Shown here: piece after piece, positions 46,901 through 60,775 of the stretch | Numbering within the stretch: position 1 is the stretch's first letter | Layout: the number at the start of each line of letters is the position of its first letter | Origin: Rebecca billardiae RCC1528 | Taxonomy: Eukaryota; Haptophyta | DNA length: 64,000 bases | Assembly: GCA_965240325.2 (NCBI GenBank) | Contig: OZ251252.1 | Location: 496,001-560,000 of the forward strand | Direction: 5' to 3' | Position numbers and translations under genes: made by a program | Notes under the pieces: generated by a model | What the model was told of the DNA's origin: nothing | Database searches by the model: none | What the model saw: only the letters and a program-made list of their open reading frames with translations

Positions 46901-48537
46901 GGGCCGGGCACGCCGACGTCGCTCGCCGACCTGTCGTCCAGGCTGGGCGTGCCGGTGGCCGAGCCGCCGTACAACCACGTGCCGCCCTCGCCGCCGCCCG
47001 CGCCGCCCTCGCCGCCGCGGCCGCCCTCGCCGCCGCCCGACCACGCCAATGAGGAGTACGTTGCGCTCCCAGTGGCCGTTCCGTACGCCTACCTGCAGGG
47101 CCTCACGCCCGAGGCGCTGGCTTCCAGGATCAACGGCCTGCTCGGCAACCTCGCCCTCGAGCTGGGCATCGACGTGTCGAGGCTCTCGCTCGAGGCGATG
47201 CTGGACCAGGGCGACGGCACGACGAGTCTCGTGATCAAGGTCACCACGGACGAGTCGGCGGGCGAGTCGCAGGTGGACCCGGCCTCCCAGCTCACGCCGA
47301 ACAGCGGGCCGGGCACACCGTCGTCGCTCACTGACCTGTCGGAGCGCCTGGGCCTGCCGATGGCCGAGCCGCCGTACAACCACGTGCCGCCCTCACCACC
47401 ACCCGCGCCGCCGTCGCCGCCATCACCTCCCTCTCCTCCCGCGCCGCCGCCCGACCTCGCCAACGAGGACTACCTCGCGCTCGAGCTTTCGCTCACGCCC
47501 GCGCAGCTCGAGGCCGCGCGGGAGGCGCTGCTGGGCTCGCTCGCGGCCGAGCTCGGCATCGACGCGTCTCGGCTCTCGTTCGAGGCGGTGACCGACCAGG
47601 GCGACGGCACGACCAAGCTCGTGTTGAAGCTGGCGACCGACCCGTCCGCTGGCGAGTCGTCCGTCGACCCGATGGGCCAGCTCACGCCGAACAACGGGCC
47701 GGGCACACCATCGTCGCTTGCAGATCTCTCGGAGCGGCTGGGCGTGCCGGTGGCCGAGCCGCCGTACAACCACGTGCCGCCGTCGCCACCTCCGGCGCCG
47801 CCGTCCCCACCGGTGTCACCGCCCATTCCATCGCCGCCTCCCGATCTCGAGCTGTACGATTTCGCCGCGGTGGTCATCAACTCGACCGAGGCTGCGTTTG
47901 GCGAGTTCTCGGTCGACTTCATCTCAGAGGTCGCCGCGGCGCTCGGCGTCGACCCTGCCCGGCTGTCCGTGCACCACGTCGAGGGGCTGAGCGACACGGC
48001 CACGCGCGTTGTGATCCGCGTCCGCAACGACCCGGCAGTCGACGATCCACCGGTGGACGTGGTGGGCACGCTGTCGCAAGGGCCGTCGACGCCCGCGCAG
48101 AAGCTGAGCAATGTGCTGGGCGTGCCCGTGCTCGACGTGCCGGACGCGTTCGAGCCGCCCTCGCCTCCGCCCGCAGCGCCGTCGCCGCCGCCCGACTTCC
48201 GCGTGGAGGACTACGTCGAGGTCCGACTCGACCTCACCCCGGCAGAGGCGGCCGCGGCGGCGGACGAGCTGCTGGCCGCGCTGGCGGAGGCGGCGGGCGT
48301 GGATCCGTCGCGCCTCTCGATCGAGCGGATCGAGCCGTTGGGCGAGGACGACGCCCTGGTCGTCATCAAGTCGACTGCCAACCCGGCCGCAGGCGAGACG
48401 ATGACCGACCTCTCGTCCATGCTCAAGCAACTGTCCGCGCAGCCGCAACCGCCCGCGCCGCTGGACGCGCTGAGCTCGGAGCTGCCCTACACGCTGATCG
48501 ACGTGCAGTGGCACATGCCGCCGTCCTCGCCGCCAGT

Positions 48538-48571
<34 letters not shown>

Positions 48572-50811
48572 CCCAACCTCGACACCGAGGAGTACCTCGG
48601 CCTGCACATCGACCTGACGGCGGACGACTTCATCAGCTCGACCATCCCGGCGACCTTGCTCGCGGCCGTTGCAGCCGAGCTGGGCGTCGATGCGTCCCGC
48701 CTGTCGCTCGAGGCCATCACGGACCAGGGCGACGGCACGACGAAGCTGGTGGTGAAGCACACGGCCGACCCGTCCGCGAGCGAGTCGCAGGTGGACCCGA
48801 CCTCCCAACTCACGCCGAACAGCGGGCCGGGCACGCCGTCGTCGCTCGCCGATCTCTCCTCGAGGCTAGGCGTGCCGTTGGTCAGCGAGCCGTTCAACCA
48901 CGTGCCACCGTCGCCGCCTCCCTCACCGCCATCGCCACCCTCACCGCCGTCGCCGCCGCCCGACCTCGCCTCGGAGGAGTACCTCGCGCTCGAGGTCTCG
49001 CTCACGCCGGCACAGCTGGACTCTGCTCGGGAGGCGCTGCTCGTCTCTCTCGCGGCCGAACTTGACATCGACATGTCTCGGCTCTCGTTCGAAGCGGTGA
49101 CGGCCTTGGGCGACGGCACGACCAAGCTGGTGGTGAAGCTCACCAGCGACCCGTCGGGTGAGTCGAAGGTGGACCCAACGGGCCAACTCACGCCGAACAA
49201 TGGGCCGGGCACGCCGTCGTCGCTCGCCGATCTGTCGTTGAGGCTGGGCGTGCCGGTGGCCGAGCCGCCGTACAACCACGTGCCGCCCTCGCCGCCGCCC
49301 GCGCCGCCATCGCCGCCGCAGCCTCCCGCGCCGCCGGCGCCGCCGCCCAACTACGCCAACGAGGAGTACCTCGCGCTCGAGCTCTCGCTCACGCCCGCGC
49401 AGCTCGAGGCTCAGCAGCAGGGCCTGCTCGGGTCGCTTGCCTCCGAGCTGGGCGTCGACGTGTCTCGGCTCTCGTTCGAGGCGGTGGTTGACCGGGGCGA
49501 TGGTACAACGAAGGTTGCGATCAAGCTCGCGACGAACCCGTCGGCCGGCGAGTCGAAGGTGGACCCGACCTCCCAGCTCACACCGAACAACGGGCCTGGC
49601 ACACCATCGTCGCTTGCAGATCTCTCGGAGCGGCTGGGCGTGCCGGTGGCCGAGCCGCCGTACAACCACGTGCCGCCCTCGCCGCCGCCCGCGCCGCCCT
49701 CGCCGCCCTCGCCGCCCGCGCCGCCGCCCGACCACGTCAGTGAGGAGTACCTCGCGCTCGAGATCTCGCTCACGCCTGCGCAGCTCGAGGCTGCGAGTGA
49801 CGCCCTACTTGGCTCGCTGGCGGCCGAGCTGGGCGTCGACGTGTCTCGGCTCTCGTTTGAGGCGGTGACCGACCAGGGCGACGGCACCACCAAGCTGGTG
49901 GTCAAAGTGAAGACCAACCTGGGCGAGTCGAAGCCAAATGCGACGGCCCAGCTCACGCCGAGGAGCGGGCCGGGCACGCCGGCGTCGCTCACCGATCTCT
50001 CTGAGAGGCTGGGCGTGCCGGTGGTGGAGTCGCCGTACAACCATGTGCCGCCCTCGCCGCCGCCCGCGCCCCCGTCGCCACCTGATCCGCCGCCGTCCCC
50101 TTCGCCGCCGCCCAACCTCGAGCTGTACGACTACGCGAGAGTGCGGGTCAACTCGACCGAGTTTGCGTTCGAGGAGTTCTCGATCGACTTCTTGGCCAAG
50201 GTGGCCGAGGCGCTTGGCGTGGACGTGGAGCGACTGTCGGTGCACGCGACGAACGTGCTCAGCGACACGACGACGCGCGTGGTGATCCGCATCCGCAACG
50301 ATCCGTCGGTCGGCGACGCGCCTGTGAACATCGTGGAGAAGCTCTCGCAGGTTCCTGCGCCGCTCTCGCCCGTGCAGAAGCTGAGCGACACGTTGGGCGT
50401 GCCCGTCCTCGACGTGCCGGACGCATTCGAGCCGCCCTCGCCTCCGCCCGCAGCGCCGTCGCCGCCGCCCGACTTCCGCGTGGAGGACTACGTCGAGGTC
50501 CGACTCGACCTGACCCCGGCAGAGGCGGCCGCGGCGGCGGACGAGCTGCTGGCCGCGCTGGCGGAGGCGGCGGGCGTGGACCCGTCGCGCCTCTCGATCG
50601 AGCGGATCGAGCCGGTGGGCGAGGACGACGCCCTGGTCGTCATCAAGTCGACTGTAAACCCGGCCGCAGGCGAGACGCTGACCGACCTCTCGTCCGTGCT
50701 GCAGCAGCTGTCCGAGCAGCCGCCGCAGGCGCCTCTGGACGCGCTGAGCTCGGAGCTGCCGTACACGCTGATCGACGTGCAGTGGCACATGCCGCCGTCC
50801 TCGCCGCCAGT

Positions 50812-50845
<34 letters not shown>

Positions 50846-51578
50846 CCCAACCTCGACACCGAAGAGTACCTCGGCCTGCACATCGACCTGACGGCCGGCG
50901 AGCTTGCGAGCGCGTCCAACGCGACGACACTGCTCGCGTCCGTCGCTGCCGAGCTCGGCATCGCGGCATCGCGGCTGTCGTTCGAGGCGGTGACGGAGCA
51001 GGGCGACGGCACGACCAAGGTGGTGCTCAAGCTCATCACGGACGAGTCGGCGGGCGAGTCGCAGGTGGACCCGACATCTCAACTCACACCGAACAACGGG
51101 CCGGGCACGCCTGCGTCTCTGGACGAGCTCTCGTCGAGGCTGGGCGTGCCGATGGTCGCCGCGCCGTTTAGCCACGTGCCGCCCTCGCCGCCGCCTGCGC
51201 CGCCCTCGCCGCCCTCGCCGCCGGCACCGCCGCCCGACCTCGCCAACGAGGAGTACGTTGCGCTCGAGTTGGCGCTGACGCCGACGCAGCTCGAAGCTGC
51301 GCGCGCGGCACTGCTCGTTTCGCTCGCCGCCGAGCTGGGCGTCGACGTGTCTCGGCTCTTGTTTGAGGCTGTGACCGACCAGGGCGACGGCACGACCAAG
51401 CTCGTGGCTAGGCTGACGACGAACACGTTCGCCGGCGAGTCGAAGGTCGACCCGACGGGCCAACTCAAGCCGAACAACGGGCCGGGTACGCCGTCGTCGC
51501 TCGCCGATCTCTCGTCGAGGCTGGGCGTGCCGGTGGCCGAGCCGCCGTACAACCATGTGCCGCCCTCGCCGCCACCCG

Positions 51579-51643
<65 letters not shown>

Positions 51644-53097
51644 GCGCCGCCGCCTGACCACGCCAACGAGGAGTACCTCGCGCTTGAGATCTCGCTCACG
51701 CCCGCGCAGCTCGAGGCCGCGCGGGAGGCGCTGGTGGCCTCGCTTGCGGCCGAGCTGGGCGTCGACGCGTCTCGGCTCTCGTTCGAGGCGGTGGCCGACC
51801 AGGGCGACGGCACGGCCAAGCTCGTGGTGAAGCTGACGACCGACCCGTCCGCGGGCGAGTCGTTGGTGGACCCCACAAGCAGGCTCACGCCGAACAACGG
51901 GCCGGGTACGCCGTCGTCGCTGGCGGATCTGTCCTCGAGGCTTGGCGTGCCGGTGGCCGAGCCGCCGTACAACCACGTGCCGCCCTCGCCGCCGCCCTCG
52001 CCGCCTTCCCCTGCGCCGCCGCCCGACCACGCCAGTGAGGAGTACCTCGCGCTGGAGCTCGCGCTCACGCCGGCGCAGCTCGAGGCTCAGCAGCAGGACC
52101 TGCTGGCGGCGCTTGCCTCCGAGCTGGGCGTCGACGTGTCTCGGCTCTCGTTCGAGGCGGTGGCCGACCAGGGCGACGGCACAACCAAGCTCGTGTTGAA
52201 GCTGACGACCGACCCGTCCGCGGGCGAGTCGTTGGTGGACCCCACAAGCAGGCTCACGCCAAACAACGGGCCGGGTACGCCGACGTCGCTCGCCGATCTT
52301 TCTGAGAGGCTGGGTGTGCCGGTGGCCGAGCCACCGTACAACCACGTGCCGCCCTCGCCGCCGCCCTCGCCGCCGCTGCCGCCCTCGCCGCCGCCCAACC
52401 TCGAGCTGTACGACTACGCGAGAGTGCGGGTCAACTCGACCGAGTTTGCGTTCGAGGAGTTTTCGATCGACTTCTTGGCCAAGGTGGCCGAGGCGCTCGG
52501 CGTGGACGTGGAGCGACTGTCGGTGCACGCGACGAACGTGCTCAGCGACACGACGACGCGCGTGGTGATCCGCATCCGCAACGATCCGTCGGTCGGCGAC
52601 GCGCCTGTGAACATCGTGGAGAAGCTCTCGCAGGTTCCTGCGCCGCTCTCGCCCGTGCAGAAGCTGAGTGACGTGTTGGGCGTGCCCGTGCTCGACGTGC
52701 CGGACGCGTTCGAGCCGCCCTCGCCTCCGCCCGCAGCGCCGTCGCCGCCGCCCGACTTCCGCGTGGAGGACTACGTCGAGGTCCGACTCGACCTCACCCC
52801 GGCAGAGGCGGCCGCGGCGGCGGACGAGCTGCTGGCCGCGCTGGCGGAGGCGGCGGGCGTGGACCCGTCGCGCCTCTCGATCGAGCGGATCGAGCCGGTG
52901 GGCGAGGACGACTCCTTGGTCGTCATCAAATCGACTGTAAACCCGGCCGCAGGCGGCGAGACGCTGACCGACCTCTCATCCTTGCTGCAGCAGCTGTCCG
53001 AGCAGCCGCCGCAGGCGCCTCTGGACGCGCTGAGCTCGGAGCTGCCGTACACGCTGATCGACGTGCAGTGGCACATGCCGCCGTCCTCGCCGCCAGT

Positions 53098-53131
<34 letters not shown>

Positions 53132-53864
53132 CCCAACCTCGACACCGAGGAGTACCTCGGCCTGCACATCGACCTGACGGCCGGCGAGCTTGCGAGTGCG
53201 TCCAACGCGACGACACTGCTCGCGTCCGTCGCTGCCGAGCTCGGCATCGCGGCATCGCGGCTGTCGTTCGAGGCGGTGACGGAGCAGGGCGACGGCACGA
53301 CCAAGGTGGTGCTCAAGCTCACCACGGATGAGTCGGCGGGCGAGTCGCAGGTGGACCCGACATCTCAACTCACACCGAACAACGGGCCGGGCACGCCTGC
53401 GTCTCTGGACGAGCTCTCGTCGAGGCTAGGCGTGCCGATGGTCGCCGCGCCGTTTAGCCACGTGCCGCCCTCGCCGCCGCCTGCGCCGCCCTCGCCGCCC
53501 TCGCCGCCGGCACCGCCGCCCGACCTCGCCAACGAGGAGTACGTTGCGCTCGAGTTGGCGCTGACGCCGACGCAGCTCGAAGCTGCGCACGCGGCACTGC
53601 TCGTTTCGCTCGCCGCCGAGCTGGGCGTCGACGTGTCTCGGCTCTTATTTGAGGCTGTGACCGACCAGGGCGACGGCACGACCAAGCTCGTGATTAAGCT
53701 GACGACGAACACGTTCGCCGGCGAGTCGAAGGTCGACCCGACGGGCCAACTCAAGCCGAACAACGGGCCGGGTACGCCGTCGTCGCTCGCCGATCTCTCG
53801 TCGAGGCTGGGCGTGCCGGTGACGGAGTACCCGTACAACCACGTGCCGCCCTCGCCGCCACCCG

Positions 53865-53899
<35 letters not shown>

Positions 53900-55377
53900 C
53901 CCTCGCCGCCCTCGCCGCCCGCGCCGCCCGCGCCGCCGCCTGACCACGCCAACGAGGAGTACCTCGCGCTCGAGATCTCGCTCACGCCCGCGCAGCTCGA
54001 GGCCGCGCGGGAGGCGCTGCTCGGCGCGCTCTCGACCGAGCTGGGCGTCGACGCGTCTCGGCTCTCGTTCGAGGCGGTGGCCGACCAGGGCGACGGCACA
54101 ACCAAGCTCGTGTTGAAGCTGATGACCGACCCGTCCGCGGGCGAGTCGTTGGTGGACCCCACAAGCAGGCTCACGCCAAACAACGGGCCGGGTACGCCAA
54201 CGTCGCTCGCCGATCTCTCTGAGAGGCTGGGCGTGCCGGTGGCCGAGCCGCCGTACAACCACGTGCCACCCTCGCCGCCGCCCTCGCCGCCTTCCCCTGC
54301 GCCGCCGCCCGACCACGCCAGTGAGGAGTACCTCGCGCTGGAGCTCGCGCTCACGCCGGCGCAGCTCGAGGCTCAGCAGCAGGACCTGCTGGCGGCGCTT
54401 GCCTCCGAGCTCGGCATCGACGTGTCTCGGCTCTCGTTCGAGGCGGTGGCCGACCAGGGCGACAGCACAACCAAGCTCGTGTTGAAGCTGACGACCGACC
54501 CGTCCGCGGGCGAGTCGTTGGTAGACCCCACAAGCAGGCTCACGCCAAACAACGGGCCGGGTACGCCGACGTCGCTCGCCGATCTCTCTGAGAGGCTGGG
54601 TGTGCCGGTGGCCGAGCCGCCGTACAACCACGTGCCGCCCTCGCCGCCGCCCTCGCCGCCGCTGCCGCCCTCGCCGCCGCCCAACCTCGAGCTGTACGAC
54701 TACGCGCGAGTGCGGGTCAACTCGACCGAGTTTGCGTTCGAGGAGTTCTCGATCGACTTCTTGGCCAAGGTGGCCGAGGCGCTCGGCGTGGACGTGGAGC
54801 GACTGTCGGTGCACGCGACGAACGTGCTGAGCGACACGACGACGCGCGTGGTGATCCGCATCCGCAACGATCCGTCGGTCGGCGACGCGCCTGTGAACAT
54901 CGTGGAGAAGCTTTCGCAGGTTCCTGCGCCGCTCTCGCCCGTGCAGAAGCTGAGTGACATGCTGGGCGTGCCCGTCCTCGACGTGCCGGACGCGTTCGAG
55001 CCGCCCTCGCCTCCGCCAGCGCCGTCGCCGCCGCCTGACTTCCGCGTGGAGGACTACGTCGAGGTCCGACTCGACCTCACCCCGGCAGAGGCGGCCGCGG
55101 CGGCGGACGAGCTGCTGGCCGCGCTGGCGGAGGCGGCGGGCGTGGACCCGTCGCGCCTCTCGATCGAGCGGATCGAGCCGGTGGGCGAGGACGACGCCCT
55201 GGTCGTCATCAAGTCGACTGTAAACCCGGCCGCAGGCGAGACGCTGACCGACCTCTCGTCCGTGCTGCAGCAGCTGTCCGAGCAGCCGCCGCAGGCGCCG
55301 CTGGACGCGCTGAGCTCGGAGCTGCCGTACACGCTGATCGACGTGCAGTGGCACATGCCGCCGTCCTCGCCGCCAGT

Positions 55378-55411
<34 letters not shown>

Positions 55412-56144
55412 CCCAACCTCGACACCGAACAATACCTCGGCCTTCACATCGACCTGACGGCCGGCGAGCTTGCGAGCGCGTCCAACGCGACGACACTGCT
55501 CGCGTCCGTCGCTGCCGAGCTCGGCATCGCGGCATCGCGGCTGTCGTTCGAGGCGGTGACGGAGCAGGGCGACGGCACGACCAAGGTGGTGCTCAAGCTC
55601 ACCACGGACGAGTCGGCGGGCGAGTCGCAGGTGGACCCGACATCTCAACTCACACCGAACAACGGGCCGGGCACGCCTGCGTCTCTGGACGAGCTCTCGT
55701 CGAGGCTAGGCATGCCGATGGTCGCCGCGCCGTTTAGCCACGTGCCGCCCTCGCCGCCGCCTGCGCCGCCCTCGCCGCCCTCGCCGCCGGCACCGCCGCC
55801 CGACCTCGCCAACGAGGAGTACGTTGCGCTCGAGTTGGCGCTGACGCCGACGCAGCTCGAAGCTGCGCGCGCGGCACTGCTCGTTTCGCTCGCCACCGAG
55901 CTGGGCGTCGACGTGTCTCGGCTCTCGTTCGAGGCTGTGACCGCCCAGGGCGACGGCATGACCAAGGTGGTGGTCAAAGTCAAGACCGACCCGTCGGCCG
56001 GCGAGTCGAAGGTCGACCCGACATCTCAACTCACACCGAACAATGGGCCGGGCACACCATCGTCGCTTGCGGATCTCTCGTCGAGGCTGGGCGTGCCGGT
56101 TGCCGAGCCGCCGTACAACCACGTGCCGCCCTCGCCGCCACCCG

Positions 56145-56209
<65 letters not shown>

Positions 56210-57663
56210 GCGCCGCCGCCTGACCACGCCAACGAGGAGTACCTCGCGCTTGAGATCTCGCTCACGCCCGCGCAGCTCGAGGCCGCGCGGGAGGCGCTGG
56301 TGGCCTCGCTTGCGGCCGAGCTGGGCGTCGACGCGTCTCGGCTCTCGTTCGAGGCGGTGGCCGACCAGGGCGACGGCACGGCCAAGCTCGTGGTGAAGCT
56401 GGCGACCGACCCGTCCGCGGGCGAGTCGTTGGTGGACCCCACAAGCAGGCTCACGCCGAACAACGGGCCGGGTACGCCAACGTCGCTGGCTGATCTGTCC
56501 TCGAGGCTTGGCGTGCCGGTGGCCGAGCCGCCGTACAACCACGTGCCGCCCTCGCCGCCGCCCTCGCCGCCTTCCCCTGCGCCGCCGCCCGACCACGCCA
56601 GTGAGGAGTACCTCGCGCTGGAGCTCGCGCTCACGCCGGCGCAGCTCGAGGCTCAGCAGCAGGACCTGCTGGCGGCGCTTGCCTCCGAGCTGGGCGTCGA
56701 CGTGTCTGGGCTCTCGTTCGAGGCGGTGGCCGACCAGGGCGACGGCACAACCAAGCTCGTGTTGAAGCTGACGACCGACCCGTCCGCGGGCGAGTCGTTG
56801 GTGGACCCCACAAGCAGGCTCACGCCAAACAACGGGCCGGGTACGCCAACGTCGCTCGCCGATCTCTCTGAGAGGCTGGGCGTGCCGGTGGCTGAGCCGC
56901 CGTACAACCACGTGCCACCCTCGCCGCCGCCCTCGCCGCCGCTGCCGCCCTCGCCGCCGCCCAACCTCGAGCTGTACGACTACGCGAGAGTGCGGGTCAA
57001 CTCGACCGAGTTTGCGTTCGAGGAGTTCTCGATCGACTTCTTGGCCAAGGTGGCCGAGGCGCTCGGCGTGGACGTGGAGCGACTGTCGGTGCACGCGACG
57101 AACGTGCTGAGCGACACGACGACGCGCGTGGTGATCCGCATCCGCAACGATCCGTCGGTCGGGGACGCGCCTGTGAACATCGTGGAGAAGCTCTCGCAGG
57201 TTCCTGCGCCGCTCTCGCCCGTGCAGAAGCTGAGTGACGTGTTGGGCGTGCCCGTGCTCGACGTGCCGGACGCGTTCGAGCCGCCCTCGCCTCCGCCCGC
57301 AGCGCCGTCGCCGCCGCCCGACTTCCGCGTGGAGGACTACGTCGAGGTCCGACTCGACCTCACCCCGGCAGAGGCGGCCGCGGCGGCGGATGAGCTGCTG
57401 GCCGCGCTGGCGGAGGCGGCGGGCGTGGACCCGTCGCGCCTCTCGATCGAGCGGATCGAGCCGGTGGGCGAGGACGACTCCTTGGTCGTCATCAAATCGA
57501 CGGCCAACCCGGCCGCAGGCGGCGAGACGCTGACCGACCTCTCATCCTTGCTGCAGCAGCTGTCCGAGCAGCCGCCGCAGGCGCCTCTGGACGCGCTGAG
57601 CTCGGAGCTGCCGTACACGCTGATCGACGTGCAGTGGCACATGCCGCCGTCCTCGCCGCCAGT

Positions 57664-57697
<34 letters not shown>

Positions 57698-58430
57698 CCC
57701 AACCTCGACACCGAGGAGTACCTCGGCCTGCACATCGACCTGACGGCCGGCGAGCTTGCGAGTGCGTCCAACGCGACGACACTGCTCGCGTCCGTCGCTG
57801 CCGAGCTCGGCATCGCGGCATCGCGGCTGTCGTTCGAGGCGGTGACGGAGCAGGGCGACGGCACGACCAAGGTGGTGCTCAAGCTCACCACGGACGAGTC
57901 GGCGGGCGAGTCGCAGGTGGACCCGACATCTCAACTCACACCGAACAACGGGCCGGGCACGCCTGCGTCTCTGGACGAGCTCTCGTCGAGGCTAGGCGTG
58001 CCGATGGTCGCCGCGCCGTTTAGCCACGTGCCGCCCTCGCCGCCGCCTGCGCCGCCCTCGCCGCCCTCGCCGCCGGCACTGCCGCCCGACCTCGCCAACG
58101 AGGAGTACGTTGCGCTCGAGTTGGCGCTGACGCCGACGCAGCTCGAAGCTGCGCACGCGGCACTGCTCGTTTCGCTCGCCACCGAGCTGGGCGTCGACGT
58201 GTCTCGGCTCTTATTTGAGGCTGTGACCGACCAGGGCGACGGCACGACCAAGCTGGTGGTGAAGCTGACGACGAACACGTTCGCCGGCGAGTCGAAGGTC
58301 GACCCGACGGGCCAACTCAAGCCGAACAACGGGCCGGGTACGCCGTCGTCGCTCGCCGATCTCTCGTCGAGGCTGGGCGTGCCGGTGACGGAGTACCCGT
58401 ACAACCACGTGCCGCCCTCGCCGCCACCCG

Positions 58431-58465
<35 letters not shown>

Positions 58466-59943
58466 CCCTCGCCGCCCGCGCCGCCCGCGCCGCCCGCGCC
58501 GCCGCCTGACCACGCCAACGAGGAGTACCTCGCGCTTGAGATCTCGCTCACGCCCGCGCAGCTCGAGGCCGCGCGGGAGGCGCTGGTGGCCTCGCTTGCG
58601 GCCGAGCTGGGCGTCGACGCGTCTCGGCTCTCGTTCGAGGCGGTGGCCGACCAGGGCGACGGCACAACCAAGCTCGTGGTGAAGCTGACGACCGACCCGT
58701 CCGCGGGCGAGTCGTTGGTGGACCCCACAAGCAGGCTCACGCCAAACAACGGGCCGGGTACGCCAACGTCGCTCGCCGATCTCTCTGAGAGGCTGGGCGT
58801 GCCGGTGGCCGAGCCGCCGTACAACCACGTGCCACCCTCGCCGCCGCCCTCGCCGCCTTCCCCTGCGCCGCCGCCCGACCACGCCAGTGAGGAGTACCTC
58901 GCGCTGGAGCTCGCGCTCACGCCGGCGCAGCTCGAGGCTCAGCAGCAGGACCTGCTGGCGGCGCTTGCCTCCGAGCTCGGCATCGATGTGTCTCGGCTCT
59001 CGTTCGAGGCGGTGGCCGACCAGGGCGACGGCACAACCAAGCTCGTGTTGAAGCTGACGACCGACCCGTCCGCGGGCGAGTCGTTGGTGGACCCCACAAG
59101 CAGGCTCACGCCAAACAACGGGCCGGGTACGCCGACGTCGCTCGCCGATCTCTCTGAGAGGCTGGGTGTGCCGGTGGCCGAGCCGCCGTACAACCACGTG
59201 CCACCCTCGCCGCCGCCCTCGCCGCCGCTGCCGCCCTCGCCGCCGCCCAACCTCGAGCTGTACGACTACGCGCGAGTGCGGGTCAACTCGACCGAGTTTG
59301 CGTTCGAGGAGTTCTCGATCGACTTCTTGGCCAAGGTGGCCGAGGCGCTCGGCGTGGACGTGGAGCGACTGTCGGTGCACGCGACGAACGTGCTGAGCGA
59401 CACGACGACGCGCGTGGTGATCCGCATCCGCAACGATCCGTCGGTCGGCGACGCGCCTGTGAACATCGTGGAGAAGCTTTCGCAGGTTCCTGCGCCGCTC
59501 TCGCCCGTGCAGAAGCTGAGTGACATGCTGGGCGTGCCCGTCCTCGACGTGCCGGACGCGTTCGAGCCGCCCTCGCCTCCGCCAGCGCCGTCGCCGCCGC
59601 CTGACTTCCGCGTGGAGGACTACGTCGAGGTCCGACTCGACCTCACCCCGGCAGAGGCGGCCGCGGCGGCGGACGAGCTGCTGGCCGCGCTGGCGGAGGC
59701 GGCGGGCGTGGACCCGTCGCGCCTCTCGATCGAGCGGATCGAGCCGGTGGGCGAGGACGACGCCCTGGTCGTCATCAAGTCGACTGTAAACCCGGCCGCA
59801 GGCGAGACGCTGACCGACCTCTCGTCCGTGCTGCAGCAGCTGTCCGAGCAGCCGCCGCAGGCGCCGCTGGACGCGCTGAGCTCGGAGCTGCCGTACACGC
59901 TGATCGACGTGCAGTGGCACATGCCGCCGTCCTCGCCGCCAGT

Positions 59944-59977
<34 letters not shown>

Positions 59978-60710
59978 CCCAACCTCGACACCGAACAGTA
60001 CCTCGGCCTTCACATCGACCTGACGGCCGGCGAGCTTGCGAGCGCGTCCAACGCGACGACACTGCTCGCGTCCGTCGCTGCCGAGCTCGGCATCGCGGCA
60101 TCGCGGCTGTCGTTCGAGGCGGTGGCGGAGCAGGGCGACGGCACGACCAAGGTGGTGCTCAAGCTCACCACGGACGAGTCGGCGGGCGAGTCGCAGGTGG
60201 ACCCGACATCTCAACTCACACCGAACAACGGGCCGGGCACGCCTGCGTCTCTGGACGAGCTCTCGTCGAGGCTAGGCGTGCCGATGGTCGCCGCGCCGTT
60301 TAGCCACGTGCCGCCCTCGCCGCCGCCTGCGCCGCCCTCGCCGCCCTCGCCGCCGGCACCGCCGCCCGACCTCGCCAACGAGGAGTACGTTGCGCTCGAG
60401 TTGGCGCTGACGCCGACGCAGCTCGAAGCTGCGCGCGCGGCACTGCTCGTTTCGCTCGCCACCGAGCTGGGCGTCCACGTGTCTCGGCTCTCGTTCGAGG
60501 CTGTGACCGCCCAGGGCGACGGCATGACCAAGGTGGTGGTCAAAGTCAAGACCGACCCGTCGGCCGGCGAGTCGAAGGTCGACCCGACATCTCAACTCAC
60601 ACCGAACAATGGGCCGGGCACACCATCGTCGCTTGCGGATCTCTCGTCGAGGCTGGGCGTGCCGGTTGCCGAGCCGCCGTACAACCACGTGCCGCCCTCG
60701 CCGCCACCCG

Positions 60711-60775
<65 letters not shown>

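Noticed and set aside
49805-52528. 907-codon minus-strand frame in the module array, with many similar ones to 63952
   Set aside because: They repeat with the array period and follow from codon bias in the sense frame; no recognisable domain.
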